Assembly (NCBI RefSeq): GCF_001705435.1 | Contig: NZ_MDEN01000069.1 | Coordinates: 1 to 64,000 of the forward strand | Origin: Pseudomonas graminis | GTDB taxonomy: Bacteria > Pseudomonadota > Gammaproteobacteria > Pseudomonadales > Pseudomonadaceae | Length of the DNA: 64,000 nucleotides | Direction: 5' to 3' | Shown: piece after piece, positions 25,952 to 35,345 of the stretch | How positions within the stretch are numbered: position 1 is the first letter of the stretch | Layout of the letters: every line of letters starts with the position of its first letter | Made by a program: the position numbers and the translations under genes | Notes under the pieces: generated by a model | Databases searched by the model: none | The model's input: only the letters and a program-made list of their open reading frames with translations | Told to the model about the DNA's origin: nothing

Positions 25952-26809
25952 TTAGAGCAGCGTTTGTAACTTCCGGTGCAACATCGAGATGTTTGCGCCT
26001 TTTGCTACAAACCCCGTAAGGGTCTCTGTAAGAAGGGCCGAGACTTTATCAGCTTCAGCTTTGCTTGGGAAGGCCCCAAACACACAACTTCCAGTTCCGG
26101 TTAATTTTGCTTCGGTAAATTTACCTAGCAAATTCAAAGCGTTACCAACTTCTGGATACCGCCTCGTTACAACCGGTAAGCAGTCGTTTCGACTGTTTCC
26201 CTTGGGAACGGGGCGCACTTTAATGGGCGGAGTGTCACGTGTCAACAGCGGATCTGAAAAAATTTCTGCTGTACTTACAGATACTTGCGGCACCAGCACC
26301 AGATACCAAGGTTCTTCGGGGGTTACGGGGGTCAGTATCTCGCCGATGCCCTCGGCAAAAGCGGCATGTCCACGCACGAAAACCGGCACGTCTGCCCCAA
26401 GCTTGAGGCCCAGCGCCGCTAGCCGATCTTCATCCCAGCCAAGCTGCCAGAGATGATTCAGGCCGAGCAATGTCGTTGCCGCATCGGAGCTTCCGCCGCC
26501 AATGCCGCCACCCATGGGCAGGACTTTTTTCAGCCAGATATCAACGCCAAGCGAGCAACCGGATTGCTCTTTGAGGGCGCGAGCCGCTCTGACGATCAGA
26601 TTACTGTCGTGGGGGACGTCGGCGATTTCCGTCTGAAGGCGCACCTCTCCGTCGTTCCGAAGCGCGAAACTGAGCTCATCGCCGTGATCGAGAAACTGAA
26701 ACAACGTCTGCAGTTCGTGATAACCGTCAGCGCGGCGCCCGGTGATGTGCAGCATCAGATTCAGTTTGGCAGGGGCGGGCAGTGTCAGTCGTGGTTGCGA
26801 CATGCTCAT
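25952..26809 (-). CDS. ispE: 4-diphosphocytidyl-2-C-methyl-D-erythritol kinase
   Basis: 285-residue GHMP kinase of the MEP isoprenoid pathway. It shows the PAPAKLNLMLHI start with the catalytic Lys, the glycine loop LPMGGGIGGGSSDAA (~95-110, ATP) and GTGSCVFG near 250. Start ATG overlaps the lolB stop as ATGA; a second ATG two codons later is also possible. It lies in the operon TPR lipoprotein-lolB-ispE. GC content dips at the 3' end near tRNA-Gln. Confidence 0.95.
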   Translation of the reverse strand: MSMSQPRLTLPAPAKLNLMLHITGRRADGYHELQTLFQFLDHGDELSFALRNDGEVRLQTEIADVPHDSNLIVRAARALKEQSGCSLGVDIWLKKVLPMGGGIGGGSSDAATTLLGLNHLWQLGWDEDRLAALGLKLGADVPVFVRGHAAFAEGIGEILTPVTPEEPWYLVLVPQVSVSTAEIFSDPLLTRDTPPIKVRPVPKGNSRNDCLPVVTRRYPEVGNALNLLGKFTEAKLTGTGSCVFGAFPSKAEADKVSALLTETLTGFVAKGANISMLHRKLQTLL

Positions 26810-27423
26810 TGGCCCAGTTTGCGAGGTTGCCAGTCCTTGATGACCAGCGTGACGTCCAGGTCCTGCCCGTGCAGCTTCATGCGTTCAGGCAGCCAGAAAC
26901 CGTTCTGCTGGGTGTAGCTCAGGTATTCGATCTGCCAGCCATCCTGCGCCAGGCTGGACAAGCGACTGTCACCGTCGAGCGTCAGGCTGCTTTTACTGTC
27001 CGGGGCGGGCAAGCCGCGCACCCACCAGACCAGATGGGACACCGGCAGTTTCCAGCCCAGTTGGTCCTTGAGCAGGGTTTCCGGATCCGGCGCGTCGTAG
27101 CGGCCCTGATTGGCCACTTCCAGTGAGACTGCGCCAGGGCGACCGGTCAAGCGGGCAGCACCGCGACCCAGCGGGCCGGACAAGCGAATGTCGTAGTAAT
27201 CCTGGCGTTGCAGCCAGAACAGCGTGCCGCTGCCGGAATCCTTTGGTGCGCGGATGCCAACCTTGCCGTTGATCTGCCAGCCATCAAGGCTGCTGAGTTG
27301 TTCCTTGTTCGCACGCCATTGACTGGCGTCGCCCTTGCCTTGTACGGCTTCGCGGGAGGACATGCCGGCACAGCCAGCGAGCAGGGCGATCAGACTGAAT
27401 ACGAGTACGTGGCGCAATTGCAT
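26806..27423 (-). CDS. lolB: Outer-membrane lipoprotein receptor LolB
   Basis: 205-residue lipoprotein that accepts lipoproteins from LolA and inserts them into the outer membrane. A type II signal ends in LLAGC (Cys17). The mature part has the family pattern WQINGKVGIRAP, GTLFWLQRQDYYDIRLSGPLG and GWQIEYLSYTQQNG. Length fits (207 in E. coli). Its stop overlaps the ispE ATG, and it follows the TPR lipoprotein gene by four bases. Confidence 0.94.
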   Translation of the reverse strand: MQLRHVLVFSLIALLAGCAGMSSREAVQGKGDASQWRANKEQLSSLDGWQINGKVGIRAPKDSGSGTLFWLQRQDYYDIRLSGPLGRGAARLTGRPGAVSLEVANQGRYDAPDPETLLKDQLGWKLPVSHLVWWVRGLPAPDSKSSLTLDGDSRLSSLAQDGWQIEYLSYTQQNGFWLPERMKLHGQDLDVTLVIKDWQPRKLGQ

Positions 27424-27427
27424 AAAT

Positions 27428-29155
27428 TCAAAGAGTCTCGGCGCCGGTCAGGCGTTTGATGGTGCTGCGCAGGACCGGGCTGTCAGGTTGTTGTTCAAGG
27501 GCCTTGGCCCACACTTTGCGGGCTTCACGCTGCTCGCCTTTGGCCCAGAGGACTTCGCCCAGGTGCGCAGCGACTTCGTGGTCCGGAAAACGCTCCAGCG
27601 CCTGGCGCAGCAGACGTTCGGCCTCATCCAGATTGCCCAGGCGGTAATTGACCCAGCCGAGGCTGTCGAGCACCGCCGGGTCTTCCGGATTGATCTTGTG
27701 CGCGCGCTCGATCAGTTCCTTGGCTTCGGCGTAGCGCGTCGTACGATCCGAGAGCGTGTAGCCCAGCGCGTTCAGCGCCATGGCGTTATCCGGCTCGCGT
27801 TTGAGAATCGCCCGAAGGTCGCTCTCCATCTGTTTCAGATCGTTGCGCTTCTCCGCCAGCATCGAGCGGGTGTAAAGCAGATTCAGATCGTCCGGGTACT
27901 GCTTGAGCGCCTGGCTCAACACTTGCCAGGCGCGATCACTCTGGTTGTTGTTGGCCAGGGTCTCGGCTTCGACCAGAAAAAGCTGAATGGCGTAGTCGGG
28001 TTGGTCGGCGCGGGCCTGAGCCAGCCGCTTCGAGGCTTCGGCGCTGTTGCCGTTGCTCATGAGGATATCGGCCTGACGCAGTTGCGCAGGCAGGAAGTCA
28101 TTGCCGGGGCCCACCTGAGCGTATTCGGCCAGCGCCGTCTGTGGGTCGCTGCGCTCTTCGTAAATGCGACCGAGGTTGACGTGGGCTGAGTCGACGTGAC
28201 TGCCGCGGGCGACGAGGTCTTCGAGGTAACCCTGCGCTTCGTCCCATGCCTTGTTTTCCAGGCACACGAGGGCAAGGGAATAGCGCAACTCGTCGTCATC
28301 CGGGTACTGCTGGACCAGGCTGGAGAACTGCACTTTGGCGTCTTCCATGCGGTTCTGTTCCACCAGCATGCGCGCATAAGTCAGGCGCAGACGCTTGTCG
28401 TCCGGGTATTTCTTGATGCTTTTTTCCAGCAGCGGGATCGCTTCCTTGCCGCGGTCCATGCTTTGCAGCAAGCGAGCACGCAGCAGGATCGGCGCCACTT
28501 CGCCTTCGCCCGGCGGGTTGTCTTCGAGCAGTTTCAGGGAGGCGGCACTGTCGCCTTCCTGCTGAAGGAGCAACGCCTTGCCGAAGATCAGCTGGCCGTT
28601 TTTCGGGTACTTCATCAGCAGGCGATCAAAGCTGGTGATCAGCCCTTTGCGCGTATTGGAATCGGTTTCCGACGCCGACAGCGCGAGAAAATCAAAATGC
28701 GTATCGCCCTGTCCCTGAAGGACTTTCTCCATATAGCGCATGGAGTCGTCGTAGCGCCCGGCCCGCGCCAGCTGGATCGCTGCCGCGCGCTGTGCCTCGA
28801 GATTGCTCGGATCGTTTTTCGCCCAGATCATCGATGTGTCGAGGGCCGCCTGATCGGCGCCCAGATACTCGGCGATGCGGAAGGCACGCTCGGAAATCCC
28901 TGGATCCTGTGTCTGAATCGCCTGGGTCACATAGTTGTCCAGCGCGATGTCGAAACGGTTGCGCTGGCCGGCAAGTTCGGCTGTCAGCAGGCTGACGACG
29001 GTTTCCTGAGTAAACGAGCCGTACACCTGAGGTTTGGCATCGGGTGCGGGCGGCGCTTCTTTCGCCGGAGCGGAGGGCTCCGTAGAAACGGAGGCCGTAG
29101 ACTGGCAGCCACTCAGAGCGACAAGGGCAAGGAACAGCGCGGAGGATTTATTCAT
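27428..29155 (-). CDS. TPR-repeat outer-membrane lipoprotein
   Basis: 575-residue protein with a lipoprotein signal (ALFLALVALSGCQS, Cys17), a Pro/Ala-rich linker (~20-45) and then about ten or more tetratricopeptide repeats to the end. Examples are AWDEAQGYLEDLVARGS (~270), ALAEYAQVGPG (~320) and a well-formed set DPAVLDSLGWVNYRLGNLDEA near 510. Likely a periplasm-facing scaffold. First gene of the operon with lolB and ispE, divergent from hemA. The partner is unknown. Confidence 0.9.
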   Translation of the reverse strand: MNKSSALFLALVALSGCQSTASVSTEPSAPAKEAPPAPDAKPQVYGSFTQETVVSLLTAELAGQRNRFDIALDNYVTQAIQTQDPGISERAFRIAEYLGADQAALDTSMIWAKNDPSNLEAQRAAAIQLARAGRYDDSMRYMEKVLQGQGDTHFDFLALSASETDSNTRKGLITSFDRLLMKYPKNGQLIFGKALLLQQEGDSAASLKLLEDNPPGEGEVAPILLRARLLQSMDRGKEAIPLLEKSIKKYPDDKRLRLTYARMLVEQNRMEDAKVQFSSLVQQYPDDDELRYSLALVCLENKAWDEAQGYLEDLVARGSHVDSAHVNLGRIYEERSDPQTALAEYAQVGPGNDFLPAQLRQADILMSNGNSAEASKRLAQARADQPDYAIQLFLVEAETLANNNQSDRAWQVLSQALKQYPDDLNLLYTRSMLAEKRNDLKQMESDLRAILKREPDNAMALNALGYTLSDRTTRYAEAKELIERAHKINPEDPAVLDSLGWVNYRLGNLDEAERLLRQALERFPDHEVAAHLGEVLWAKGEQREARKVWAKALEQQPDSPVLRSTIKRLTGAETL

Positions 29156-29352
29156 ATAGAAGAGGGGCGGCTTACCTGCGGTTTGGAAGCATCATGACAC
29201 AAGGCCGGGAGCAAACCCACAGCCCGCGCGAAATCTGGATACGCTCAATCTACAGCCTGCGCGCGGACATTTTGTCGCAGGCCGGACGCGGTGATACGCA
29301 ATCTGTATAGGGACAATAGCGGGCTGCGGACGTTCTGAATGTATTGCGGTGG

Positions 29353-29380
29353 TTGTCCTCCCTCTATCGAAGTAGGACAA
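29353..29380. repeat. Inverted repeat in the hemA leader
   Basis: TTGTCCT and AGGACAA are perfect inverted 7-mers separated by 14 bases, 33 bases before the hemA ATG. It could be a hairpin in the 5' leader or a protein-binding site; the sequence does not decide. Confidence 0.5.
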
Positions 29381-29413
29381 TTGCCGGCTTCACGTCACCA
29401 TCAGCGACCTTGA

Positions 29414-30691
29414 ATGGCCTTTCTTGCTCTGGGTATCAACCATAAGACTGCATCAGTCGATGTCCGCGAGCGCGTGGCATTTACGCCTGAACAGCTGGTT
29501 GAGGCGCTGCAGCAGCTTTGCCGCCTGACCCGAAGCCGGGAAGCGGCCATTCTCTCCACCTGCAATCGCAGCGAACTGTATATCGAGCAGGATCAGCTGA
29601 CCGCCGAAGCCGTGTTGCGCTGGCTGGCGGATTATCACCACCTGAATGTCGATGAGCTGCGCGCCAGTGCCTATGTGCATGAAGACGACGCGGCGGTGCG
29701 GCACATGATGCGCGTGGCGTCGGGGCTGGATTCGCTGGTGCTCGGCGAGCCGCAGATCCTTGGTCAGATGAAATCGGCATATGCCGTGGCACGGGAGGCC
29801 GGCACGGTTGGGCCGTTGCTCGGGCGACTGTTTCAGGCCACCTTCAGCGCTGCCAAGCAGGTGCGCACCGACACAGCCATCGGCGAGAACCCGGTCTCCG
29901 TCGCTTTTGCCGCCGTCAGCCTGGCCAAGCAGATTTTCAGCGACCTGCAGCGCAGTCAGGCGTTGCTGATCGGGGCAGGGGAGACCATCACTCTGGTCGC
30001 GCGTCACCTGCACGATCTCGGGGTCAAGCGTATCGTCGTTGCCAACCGCACCCTCGAACGCGCGAATATTCTCGCCGAGCAGTTCGGTGCCCACGCGGTG
30101 CTGTTGGCCGACATTCCGGCCGAGCTGGTCAACAGCGACATTGTCATCAGTTCCACGGCCAGCCAGTTGCCGATTCTGGGCAAGGGCGCCGTTGAAAGTG
30201 CGCTGAAACTGCGCAAGCACAAGCCGATCTTCATGGTCGACATCGCCGTGCCGCGCGACATCGAGCCTGAGGTCGGCGAGCTCGACGACGTCTACCTCTA
30301 TACCGTGGACGATCTGCACGAAGTCGTCGCCGAAAACCTCAAGAGCCGTCAGGGCGCGGCGCAGGCGGCCGAAGAACTGGTCAGCGTGGGCGTCGACGAT
30401 TTCATGTCGCGGCTGCGCGAACTGGCGGCGGTCGACGTGCTCAAGGCGTATCGTCAGCAGAGCGAACGCCTGCGTGACGAAGAACTGCAAAAGGCCCAGC
30501 GCATGCTCGCCAATGGCAGCAACGCCGAAGACGTGTTAATGGCGCTGGCACGGGGCCTGACGAATAAATTGATGCACGCCCCCAGCGTGCAACTAAAAAA
30601 GCTGTCCGCTGAAGGCCGCGTCGATGCGCTGGCCATGGCCCAGGAACTTTTTGCCCTCAACGAGGGCTCCACGGATAAATCCCCGCAATGA
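29414..30691 (+). CDS. hemA: Glutamyl-tRNA reductase
   Basis: 425-residue enzyme that reduces Glu-tRNA to glutamate-1-semialdehyde, the first step of C5 tetrapyrrole synthesis. The catalytic Cys50 sits in LSTCNRSELY. The NADPH domain shows ALLIGAGETITLVARHL (~185) and FMVDIAVPRDIEPEVG (~275). A C-terminal helical dimerisation domain is present. The 3' end overlaps prfA by four bases, the start of the run hemA-prfA-prmC-moeB-murI. Confidence 0.97.
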   Translation: MAFLALGINHKTASVDVRERVAFTPEQLVEALQQLCRLTRSREAAILSTCNRSELYIEQDQLTAEAVLRWLADYHHLNVDELRASAYVHEDDAAVRHMMRVASGLDSLVLGEPQILGQMKSAYAVAREAGTVGPLLGRLFQATFSAAKQVRTDTAIGENPVSVAFAAVSLAKQIFSDLQRSQALLIGAGETITLVARHLHDLGVKRIVVANRTLERANILAEQFGAHAVLLADIPAELVNSDIVISSTASQLPILGKGAVESALKLRKHKPIFMVDIAVPRDIEPEVGELDDVYLYTVDDLHEVVAENLKSRQGAAQAAEELVSVGVDDFMSRLRELAAVDVLKAYRQQSERLRDEELQKAQRMLANGSNAEDVLMALARGLTNKLMHAPSVQLKKLSAEGRVDALAMAQELFALNEGSTDKSPQ

Positions 30692-31770
30692 AAGCTTCAC
30701 TGCTTAATAAGCTGGACGTGCTCAGCGACCGTTTCGAGGAATTGACCGCGCTGCTCGGCGATGGCGAAGTCATCTCTGATCAAACCAAATTTCGCGCGTA
30801 CTCCCGCGAGTACGCCGAAGTCGAGCCAGTGATTCAGGTGTACCGGCAACTGCAGAAAGTGCAGGCCGACCTCGAAGGCGCGCAGGCGCTGCTCAAGGAC
30901 AGCGATCCCGACATGCGCGAAATGGCAGTCGAAGAGGTGCGCGATGCCAAGGATCAGTTGCTGGTGCTTGAGGCTGATCTGCAGAAAATGCTGCTGCCCA
31001 AAGACCCGAACGATGGCCGCAACGTGTTTCTGGAAATCCGCGCCGGCACCGGCGGCGACGAAGCAGCGATTTTCGCCGGCGACCTGTTCCGCATGTATTC
31101 CCGCTATGCCGAGCGACGTGGATGGCGTGTCGAGATCCTGTCCGAGAACATTGGCGAACATGGCGGCTACAAGGAAGTCATCGCGCGGGTCGAGGGCGAG
31201 CATGTCTACGGCAAGCTGAAATTCGAGTCGGGTGTGCATCGTGTTCAGCGCGTCCCGGAAACCGAATCCCAGGGCCGAATTCACACCTCCGCGTGTACGG
31301 TGGCTGTGTTGCCAGAGCCTGACGAACAGCAGACCATCGAGATCAACCCTTCCGACTTGCGCGTTGACACCTATCGCTCATCCGGCGCCGGTGGTCAGCA
31401 CGTCAACAAGACCGATTCGGCCATCCGCATCACGCACTTGCCGTCCGGCATTGTGGTGGAGTGTCAGGAAGAACGGTCGCAGCACAAGAACCGCGCGCGG
31501 GCCATGTCCTGGCTGTCGGCCAAGCTCAACGATCAGCAGACCGCTGCGGCGGCCAACGCTATCGCCAGCGAGCGCAAATTGCTGGTAGGTTCCGGGGATC
31601 GCTCGGAACGCATTCGTACATACAATTTTCCACAGGGGCGAGTCACGGATCACCGCGTGAACCTGACGCTCTATTCCCTTGATGAAGTTCTGGCCGGCGG
31701 GGTCGATGCAGTGATAGAACCGTTACTTGCCGAGTATCAGGCAGATCAACTTGCGGCACTGGGTGATTAA
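30688..31770 (+). CDS. prfA: Peptide chain release factor 1
   Basis: 360-residue release factor reading UAA and UAG. The GGQ tripeptide that triggers peptidyl-tRNA hydrolysis is at ~235 (SGAGGQHVNKTDS). Domain 2 carries the codon-recognition region around residues 180-200, with the expected P-E-T in RVPETESQGR. ATG overlaps the hemA stop as ATGA. Its methyltransferase PrmC is encoded immediately downstream, a functional pairing. Confidence 0.97.
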   Translation: MKASLLNKLDVLSDRFEELTALLGDGEVISDQTKFRAYSREYAEVEPVIQVYRQLQKVQADLEGAQALLKDSDPDMREMAVEEVRDAKDQLLVLEADLQKMLLPKDPNDGRNVFLEIRAGTGGDEAAIFAGDLFRMYSRYAERRGWRVEILSENIGEHGGYKEVIARVEGEHVYGKLKFESGVHRVQRVPETESQGRIHTSACTVAVLPEPDEQQTIEINPSDLRVDTYRSSGAGGQHVNKTDSAIRITHLPSGIVVECQEERSQHKNRARAMSWLSAKLNDQQTAAAANAIASERKLLVGSGDRSERIRTYNFPQGRVTDHRVNLTLYSLDEVLAGGVDAVIEPLLAEYQADQLAALGD

Positions 31771-32604
31771 ATGACCATCATCGCCAGCTTGTTAAGAAGC
31801 GCCGAGCTGCCGGACTCTCCGACAGCGCGTCTGGATGCAGAATTGTTGCTGGCCGCTGCCCTGGGCAAGCCGCGCAGTTTTCTCCACACTTGGCCCGAGC
31901 GTATTGTCAGCACCGAAGCGGCGCATGCCTTCGACGGCTATCTCAAGCGTCGACGGACCGGCGAACCCGTCGCGTACATCCTGGGCCTGCAAGGGTTCTG
32001 GAATATCGACCTGGAAGTCGCGCCCCATACGCTGATCCCGCGGCCTGAAACCGAGATGCTGGTGGAAACCGCGCTGGAGCTTTTGCCCGGTGCGATTCCC
32101 CACACGCTGCTCGATCTCGGCACTGGCACCGGCGCCATCGCGCTTTCGCTGGCCAAGGATCGTCCGCAGTGGAACGTCACGGCGGTGGATCGCGTTGAAG
32201 AGGCGGTCGAGCTTGCCGAGCGCAATCGTCAGCGCCTGCACCTCGATAACGCCAAGGTCTTGCACAGCCACTGGTTCAGTGCTGTCGAGGGTCAGCGTTT
32301 TGACCTGATCCTAAGCAACCCGCCTTATATTGCCTCCAACGATCCGCACCTGGTCGAAGGTGACGTGCGCTTCGAGCCAAGCAGCGCGCTGGTCTCCGGC
32401 ACCGATGGCCTGGATGATCTGCGTCTGATTGTGTCGCAAGCGCCCGCGCACCTTGAAGCCGGTGGCTGGCTGTTGCTGGAGCATGGCTACGATCAAGGCG
32501 CAGCAGTGCGCGAGCTGTTGCTTGAGCACGGGTTCGAAGAGATCAAGACCCGCCGCGATCTGGGCGACCACGAACGCATCACCTTCGGGCGGGTGCCGTG
32601 CTGA
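31771..32604 (+). CDS. prmC: Release factor glutamine methyltransferase PrmC
   Basis: 277-residue SAM methyltransferase that modifies the Gln of GGQ in release factors. SAM motif I is LLDLGTGTGAIALSLA (~112-127). The catalytic NPPY is at ~184 (LILSNPPYIASND). An N-terminal helical substrate-binding domain precedes it. The gene starts directly after the prfA stop with no spacer and overlaps moeB by seven bases. Confidence 0.97.
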   Translation: MTIIASLLRSAELPDSPTARLDAELLLAAALGKPRSFLHTWPERIVSTEAAHAFDGYLKRRRTGEPVAYILGLQGFWNIDLEVAPHTLIPRPETEMLVETALELLPGAIPHTLLDLGTGTGAIALSLAKDRPQWNVTAVDRVEEAVELAERNRQRLHLDNAKVLHSHWFSAVEGQRFDLILSNPPYIASNDPHLVEGDVRFEPSSALVSGTDGLDDLRLIVSQAPAHLEAGGWLLLEHGYDQGAAVRELLLEHGFEEIKTRRDLGDHERITFGRVPC

Positions 32605-33371
32605 CGGACGAGGAGCTGCTGCGCTACAGCCGGCAGATCCTTCTGCAACAAGTCGACATCGACGGTCAACTGCGCCTCAAGCAGAGCCGCGTGCTGATCG
32701 TCGGCCTCGGCGGACTGGGTTCGCCGGCAGCGTTGTATCTGGCGGCGGCCGGCGTCGGAGAGTTGCATCTGGCGGATTTCGACAGCGTCGATCTGACCAA
32801 CCTGCAACGCCAGATCATTCATGACACCCCGAGCGTGGGCTTAAGCAAAGTCGATTCAGCCATCACCCGGCTGACCGCCATCAATCCACAGATCACACTG
32901 GTCGCCCATCGCGCGGCCCTTGATGTCGACTCACTGGCGGCAGCCGTTGCCGGGGTCGATCTGGTCCTGGACTGCTCGGACAATTTCTCGACGCGCGAGG
33001 CGGTCAATGCGGCCTGCGTCGCCGCGTGCAAGCCATTGGTCAGCGGCGCTGCGATCCGCCTCGAAGCGCAACTGTCGGTATTCGACCCGCGCCGTCCGGA
33101 GAGTCCTTGCTACCACTGCCTGTACGGGCACGGCAGCGAGACCGAACTGACCTGCAGCGAAGCCGGCGTGATCGGCCCGTTGGTAGGGTTGGTGGGCAGT
33201 TTGCAGGCCCTTGAGGCCCTCAAGCTGCTGGCCGGCTTTGGCGAACCAATGGTGGGGCGACTGCTGCTGATCGATGCCATGAGCACGCGATTCCGCGAAT
33301 TGAAAGTCAAACGCGATCCTGGCTGCAGCGTCTGCGGTACCGGGCTCCGAGCTGCCGCCGAGCATGAATAG
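32598..33371 (+). CDS. moeB: MoeB/ThiF-type adenylyltransferase
   Basis: 257-residue E1-like enzyme that adenylates the C-terminal glycine of a ubiquitin-fold sulphur carrier (MoaD in molybdopterin synthesis). ATP site GLGGLGSPAALYLAAAGVG (~35-53), the metal-contact DFDSVDLTNLQRQ and zinc ligands in CYHC (~170) and CSVCG (~245) are visible. No rhodanese domain is fused. GTG start inside the end of prmC. Confidence 0.92.
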   Translation: MLTDEELLRYSRQILLQQVDIDGQLRLKQSRVLIVGLGGLGSPAALYLAAAGVGELHLADFDSVDLTNLQRQIIHDTPSVGLSKVDSAITRLTAINPQITLVAHRAALDVDSLAAAVAGVDLVLDCSDNFSTREAVNAACVAACKPLVSGAAIRLEAQLSVFDPRRPESPCYHCLYGHGSETELTCSEAGVIGPLVGLVGSLQALEALKLLAGFGEPMVGRLLLIDAMSTRFRELKVKRDPGCSVCGTGLRAAAEHE

Positions 33372-34164
33372 AGACAGCGATGCCCCGGTGGCGGTGTTCG
33401 ATTCCGGCGTCGGCGGGTTGTCGGTGCTGGCGGAAATACAGCAGTTGCTGCCACGGGAATCGTTGCTCTACGTCGCCGACTGCGGCCACATCCCCTACGG
33501 CGAGAAAACCCCCGAATTCATTCGCGAACGTTGCGCGACGATTGCCGAGTTCTTCCAGCTTCAGCGCGCCAAGGCGCTGGTGATCGCCTGCAATACGGCG
33601 ACGGTGGCGGGCATCGCTGACTTGCGCGCCCGCTATCCTGACTGGCCGCTGGTGGGAATGGAGCCGGCGGTCAAACCTGCGGCCGCAGCGACACGAACCG
33701 GTGTCGTGGGTGTGCTGGCGACCACGGGCACCTTGCAAAGCGCCAAGTTTGCCGCATTGCTCGATCGCTTCGCGGCAGACGTGCACGTCATCACGCAGCC
33801 TTGTCCGGGACTGGTCGAGTTGATCGAGACGGGCGATCTGGTCAGCCCAACGATTCGCCAGCTGCTGCAGGGTTACGTCGCGCCGCTACTCGCCGCGGGC
33901 TGCGACACCATCATTCTGGGCTGCACCCATTACCCGTTTCTCAAGCCGTTGCTGCGGGAAATGATCCCGGCGTCCATTACGCTCATCGATACCGGCGCCG
34001 CTGTAGCCCGGCAGTTGCAGCGGTTATTGGGTGAGCGCGAGCTGCTGGCGAGCGGTCATCCTCGGACTGCCCAGTTCTGGACGACCGGCGATCCAGAAGA
34101 TTTCAGAAACGTCCTACGCGTGCTTTGTAACAACTCCGACAATGTGCGAAGCTTCGTTTCGTGA
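33364..34164 (+). CDS. murI: Glutamate racemase
   Basis: 266-residue cofactor-independent racemase supplying D-glutamate for peptidoglycan. The two catalytic Cys are in ACNTATVAG (~73) and GCTHYPF (~185). The FDSGVGGLSVL start (~13) is the substrate-binding Asp-Ser motif. ATG overlaps the moeB stop region by eight bases, the last gene of the hemA run. Confidence 0.96.
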   Translation: MNRDSDAPVAVFDSGVGGLSVLAEIQQLLPRESLLYVADCGHIPYGEKTPEFIRERCATIAEFFQLQRAKALVIACNTATVAGIADLRARYPDWPLVGMEPAVKPAAAATRTGVVGVLATTGTLQSAKFAALLDRFAADVHVITQPCPGLVELIETGDLVSPTIRQLLQGYVAPLLAAGCDTIILGCTHYPFLKPLLREMIPASITLIDTGAAVARQLQRLLGERELLASGHPRTAQFWTTGDPEDFRNVLRVLCNNSDNVRSFVS

Positions 34165-34277
34165 AAAAAACGTGAATCGCTTCGTCTGTGGGTGAACTAA
34201 AGTTCAGCCGCCGGCTTCTACAGCACTTCTGTCGATATAAAAAATTTCTAACTGCTTTCGAAAATAGGATGTTTCAG

Positions 34278-34796
34278 ATGAAGCGACTGTTTTGTTTGGC
34301 TGCGATTGCGGCTGCTTTGTTGGGGCAAAGCGCAATTGCACAAGCTGATGGGGTCGAGTTTTCCGTAGGACAGACTGGCGAATCCACCATGACTTATCGT
34401 CTGGGCGCGCAGTTTGATTGGGATAAAAGCTGGTGGCAAACCGGTGTTGGTCGCCTGACCGGCTACTGGAGCGGTGCCTATACATACTGGGAAGGCGACA
34501 AGAATTCCAGTAATAACAGCCTGTCTTTTTCCCCGGTATTCGTTTATGAGTTCTCGGGTGAGAGCGTCAAGCCGTACATTGAGGCCGGTATCGGCGCCGC
34601 TGTATTCCAGCGCACCGAAGTGGAAGGCAACAAACTGGGCAGCGCGTTCCAGTTTGAAGACCGTCTGGGTTTTGGTCTGCGCTTCGCGGGCGGACATGAA
34701 GTTGGCCTGCGCGCCACTCACTACTCCAACGGCGGCATGACCACCAACAACGACGGTATCGAGAGCTACGCGATTCACTACACGATGCCGTTCTAA
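34278..34796 (+). CDS. pagL: Lipid A 3-O-deacylase PagL
   Basis: 172-residue outer-membrane beta-barrel that removes the 3-O-acyl chain of lipid A. A signal peptide (MKRLFCLAAIAAALLGQSAIAQA) leads into alternating barrel strands. The catalytic His-Ser pair is in ATHYSNGG (~148-150), and the protein ends in aromatic Phe, typical for BAM recognition. AGGA lies eight bases before the ATG at 34278; the ATG at 34269 lies within that site. The upstream ~110 bases are AT-rich. It occupies the P. aeruginosa pagL position after murI. Confidence 0.9.
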   Translation: MKRLFCLAAIAAALLGQSAIAQADGVEFSVGQTGESTMTYRLGAQFDWDKSWWQTGVGRLTGYWSGAYTYWEGDKNSSNNSLSFSPVFVYEFSGESVKPYIEAGIGAAVFQRTEVEGNKLGSAFQFEDRLGFGLRFAGGHEVGLRATHYSNGGMTTNNDGIESYAIHYTMPF

Positions 34797-34852
34797 GCGT
34801 TTGATTGCGTATTGCGCGAGCGGTTTAACCGCACCTGCAACGTACCACCCGC

Positions 34853-34916
34853 TTCCTCCCGGCTGAGGCCGGTCCTACTGAAAAATCACCTCGTAGGACC
34901 GGCTTTGGCCGGGAAT
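34853..34916. repeat. Inverted REP doublet of the GTAGGACCGGC family
   Basis: TTCCTCCCGGCTGAGGCC then GGTCCTAC, facing GTAGGACCGGCTTTGGCCGGGAA, form inverted copies of a second REP type common in the syringae and fluorescens groups. It lies between two convergent genes. Confidence 0.8.
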
Positions 34917-34980
34917 GTATCAGCCAACGCGGCTGGTGCAGGCGAACATCAACCCCCAGGCTTCCTGCTTGTCGCGACCA

Positions 34981-35292
34981 TCACAAATAGGCCGTCGCAA
35001 TCCCTTCTCTTTCGGCAATGCACTCCGGCGCACCCATTTCGAATTCCCTGCAAATCAACGGCCGACGGTCGTAGATCGTGCACATCATCGTGTCGCGATC
35101 CAGCGCTGCGCACCATCCATCGTCCAGGCGCAGCATGACTTCGCCGCCCCAGTCATCGGTGTCAATGTACCGCTCGGGCACGCCGGTGTCGGTGATCAGC
35201 ATGACTTCCAGCTGACAGCAGCAGGCCGCACAGGTGGAACACGTGATAGCGGGTTCGGCAGGGAGTTGAAGCGAAGGGATCACAGTCGTCAT
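34981..35292 (-). CDS. YkgJ-family Cys-cluster protein
   Basis: 103-residue cytoplasmic protein with the YkgJ zinc/iron-chelating pattern: CSTCAACCC (~18-26), then CAAL (~62), CTIYDRRPLICREFEMG (~72-88) and a final Cys. The eight spaced cysteines bind a metal; the reaction is unknown. It ends at a REP element and precedes the photolyase gene on the same strand with a 50-base gap. Confidence 0.85.
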   Translation of the reverse strand: MTTVIPSLQLPAEPAITCSTCAACCCQLEVMLITDTGVPERYIDTDDWGGEVMLRLDDGWCAALDRDTMMCTIYDRRPLICREFEMGAPECIAEREGIATAYL

Positions 35293-35345
35293 GGGCGGCA
35301 GTTTAAATCACCGCGCAGCGGACGGCTAACCGGTGTGACGAATGC

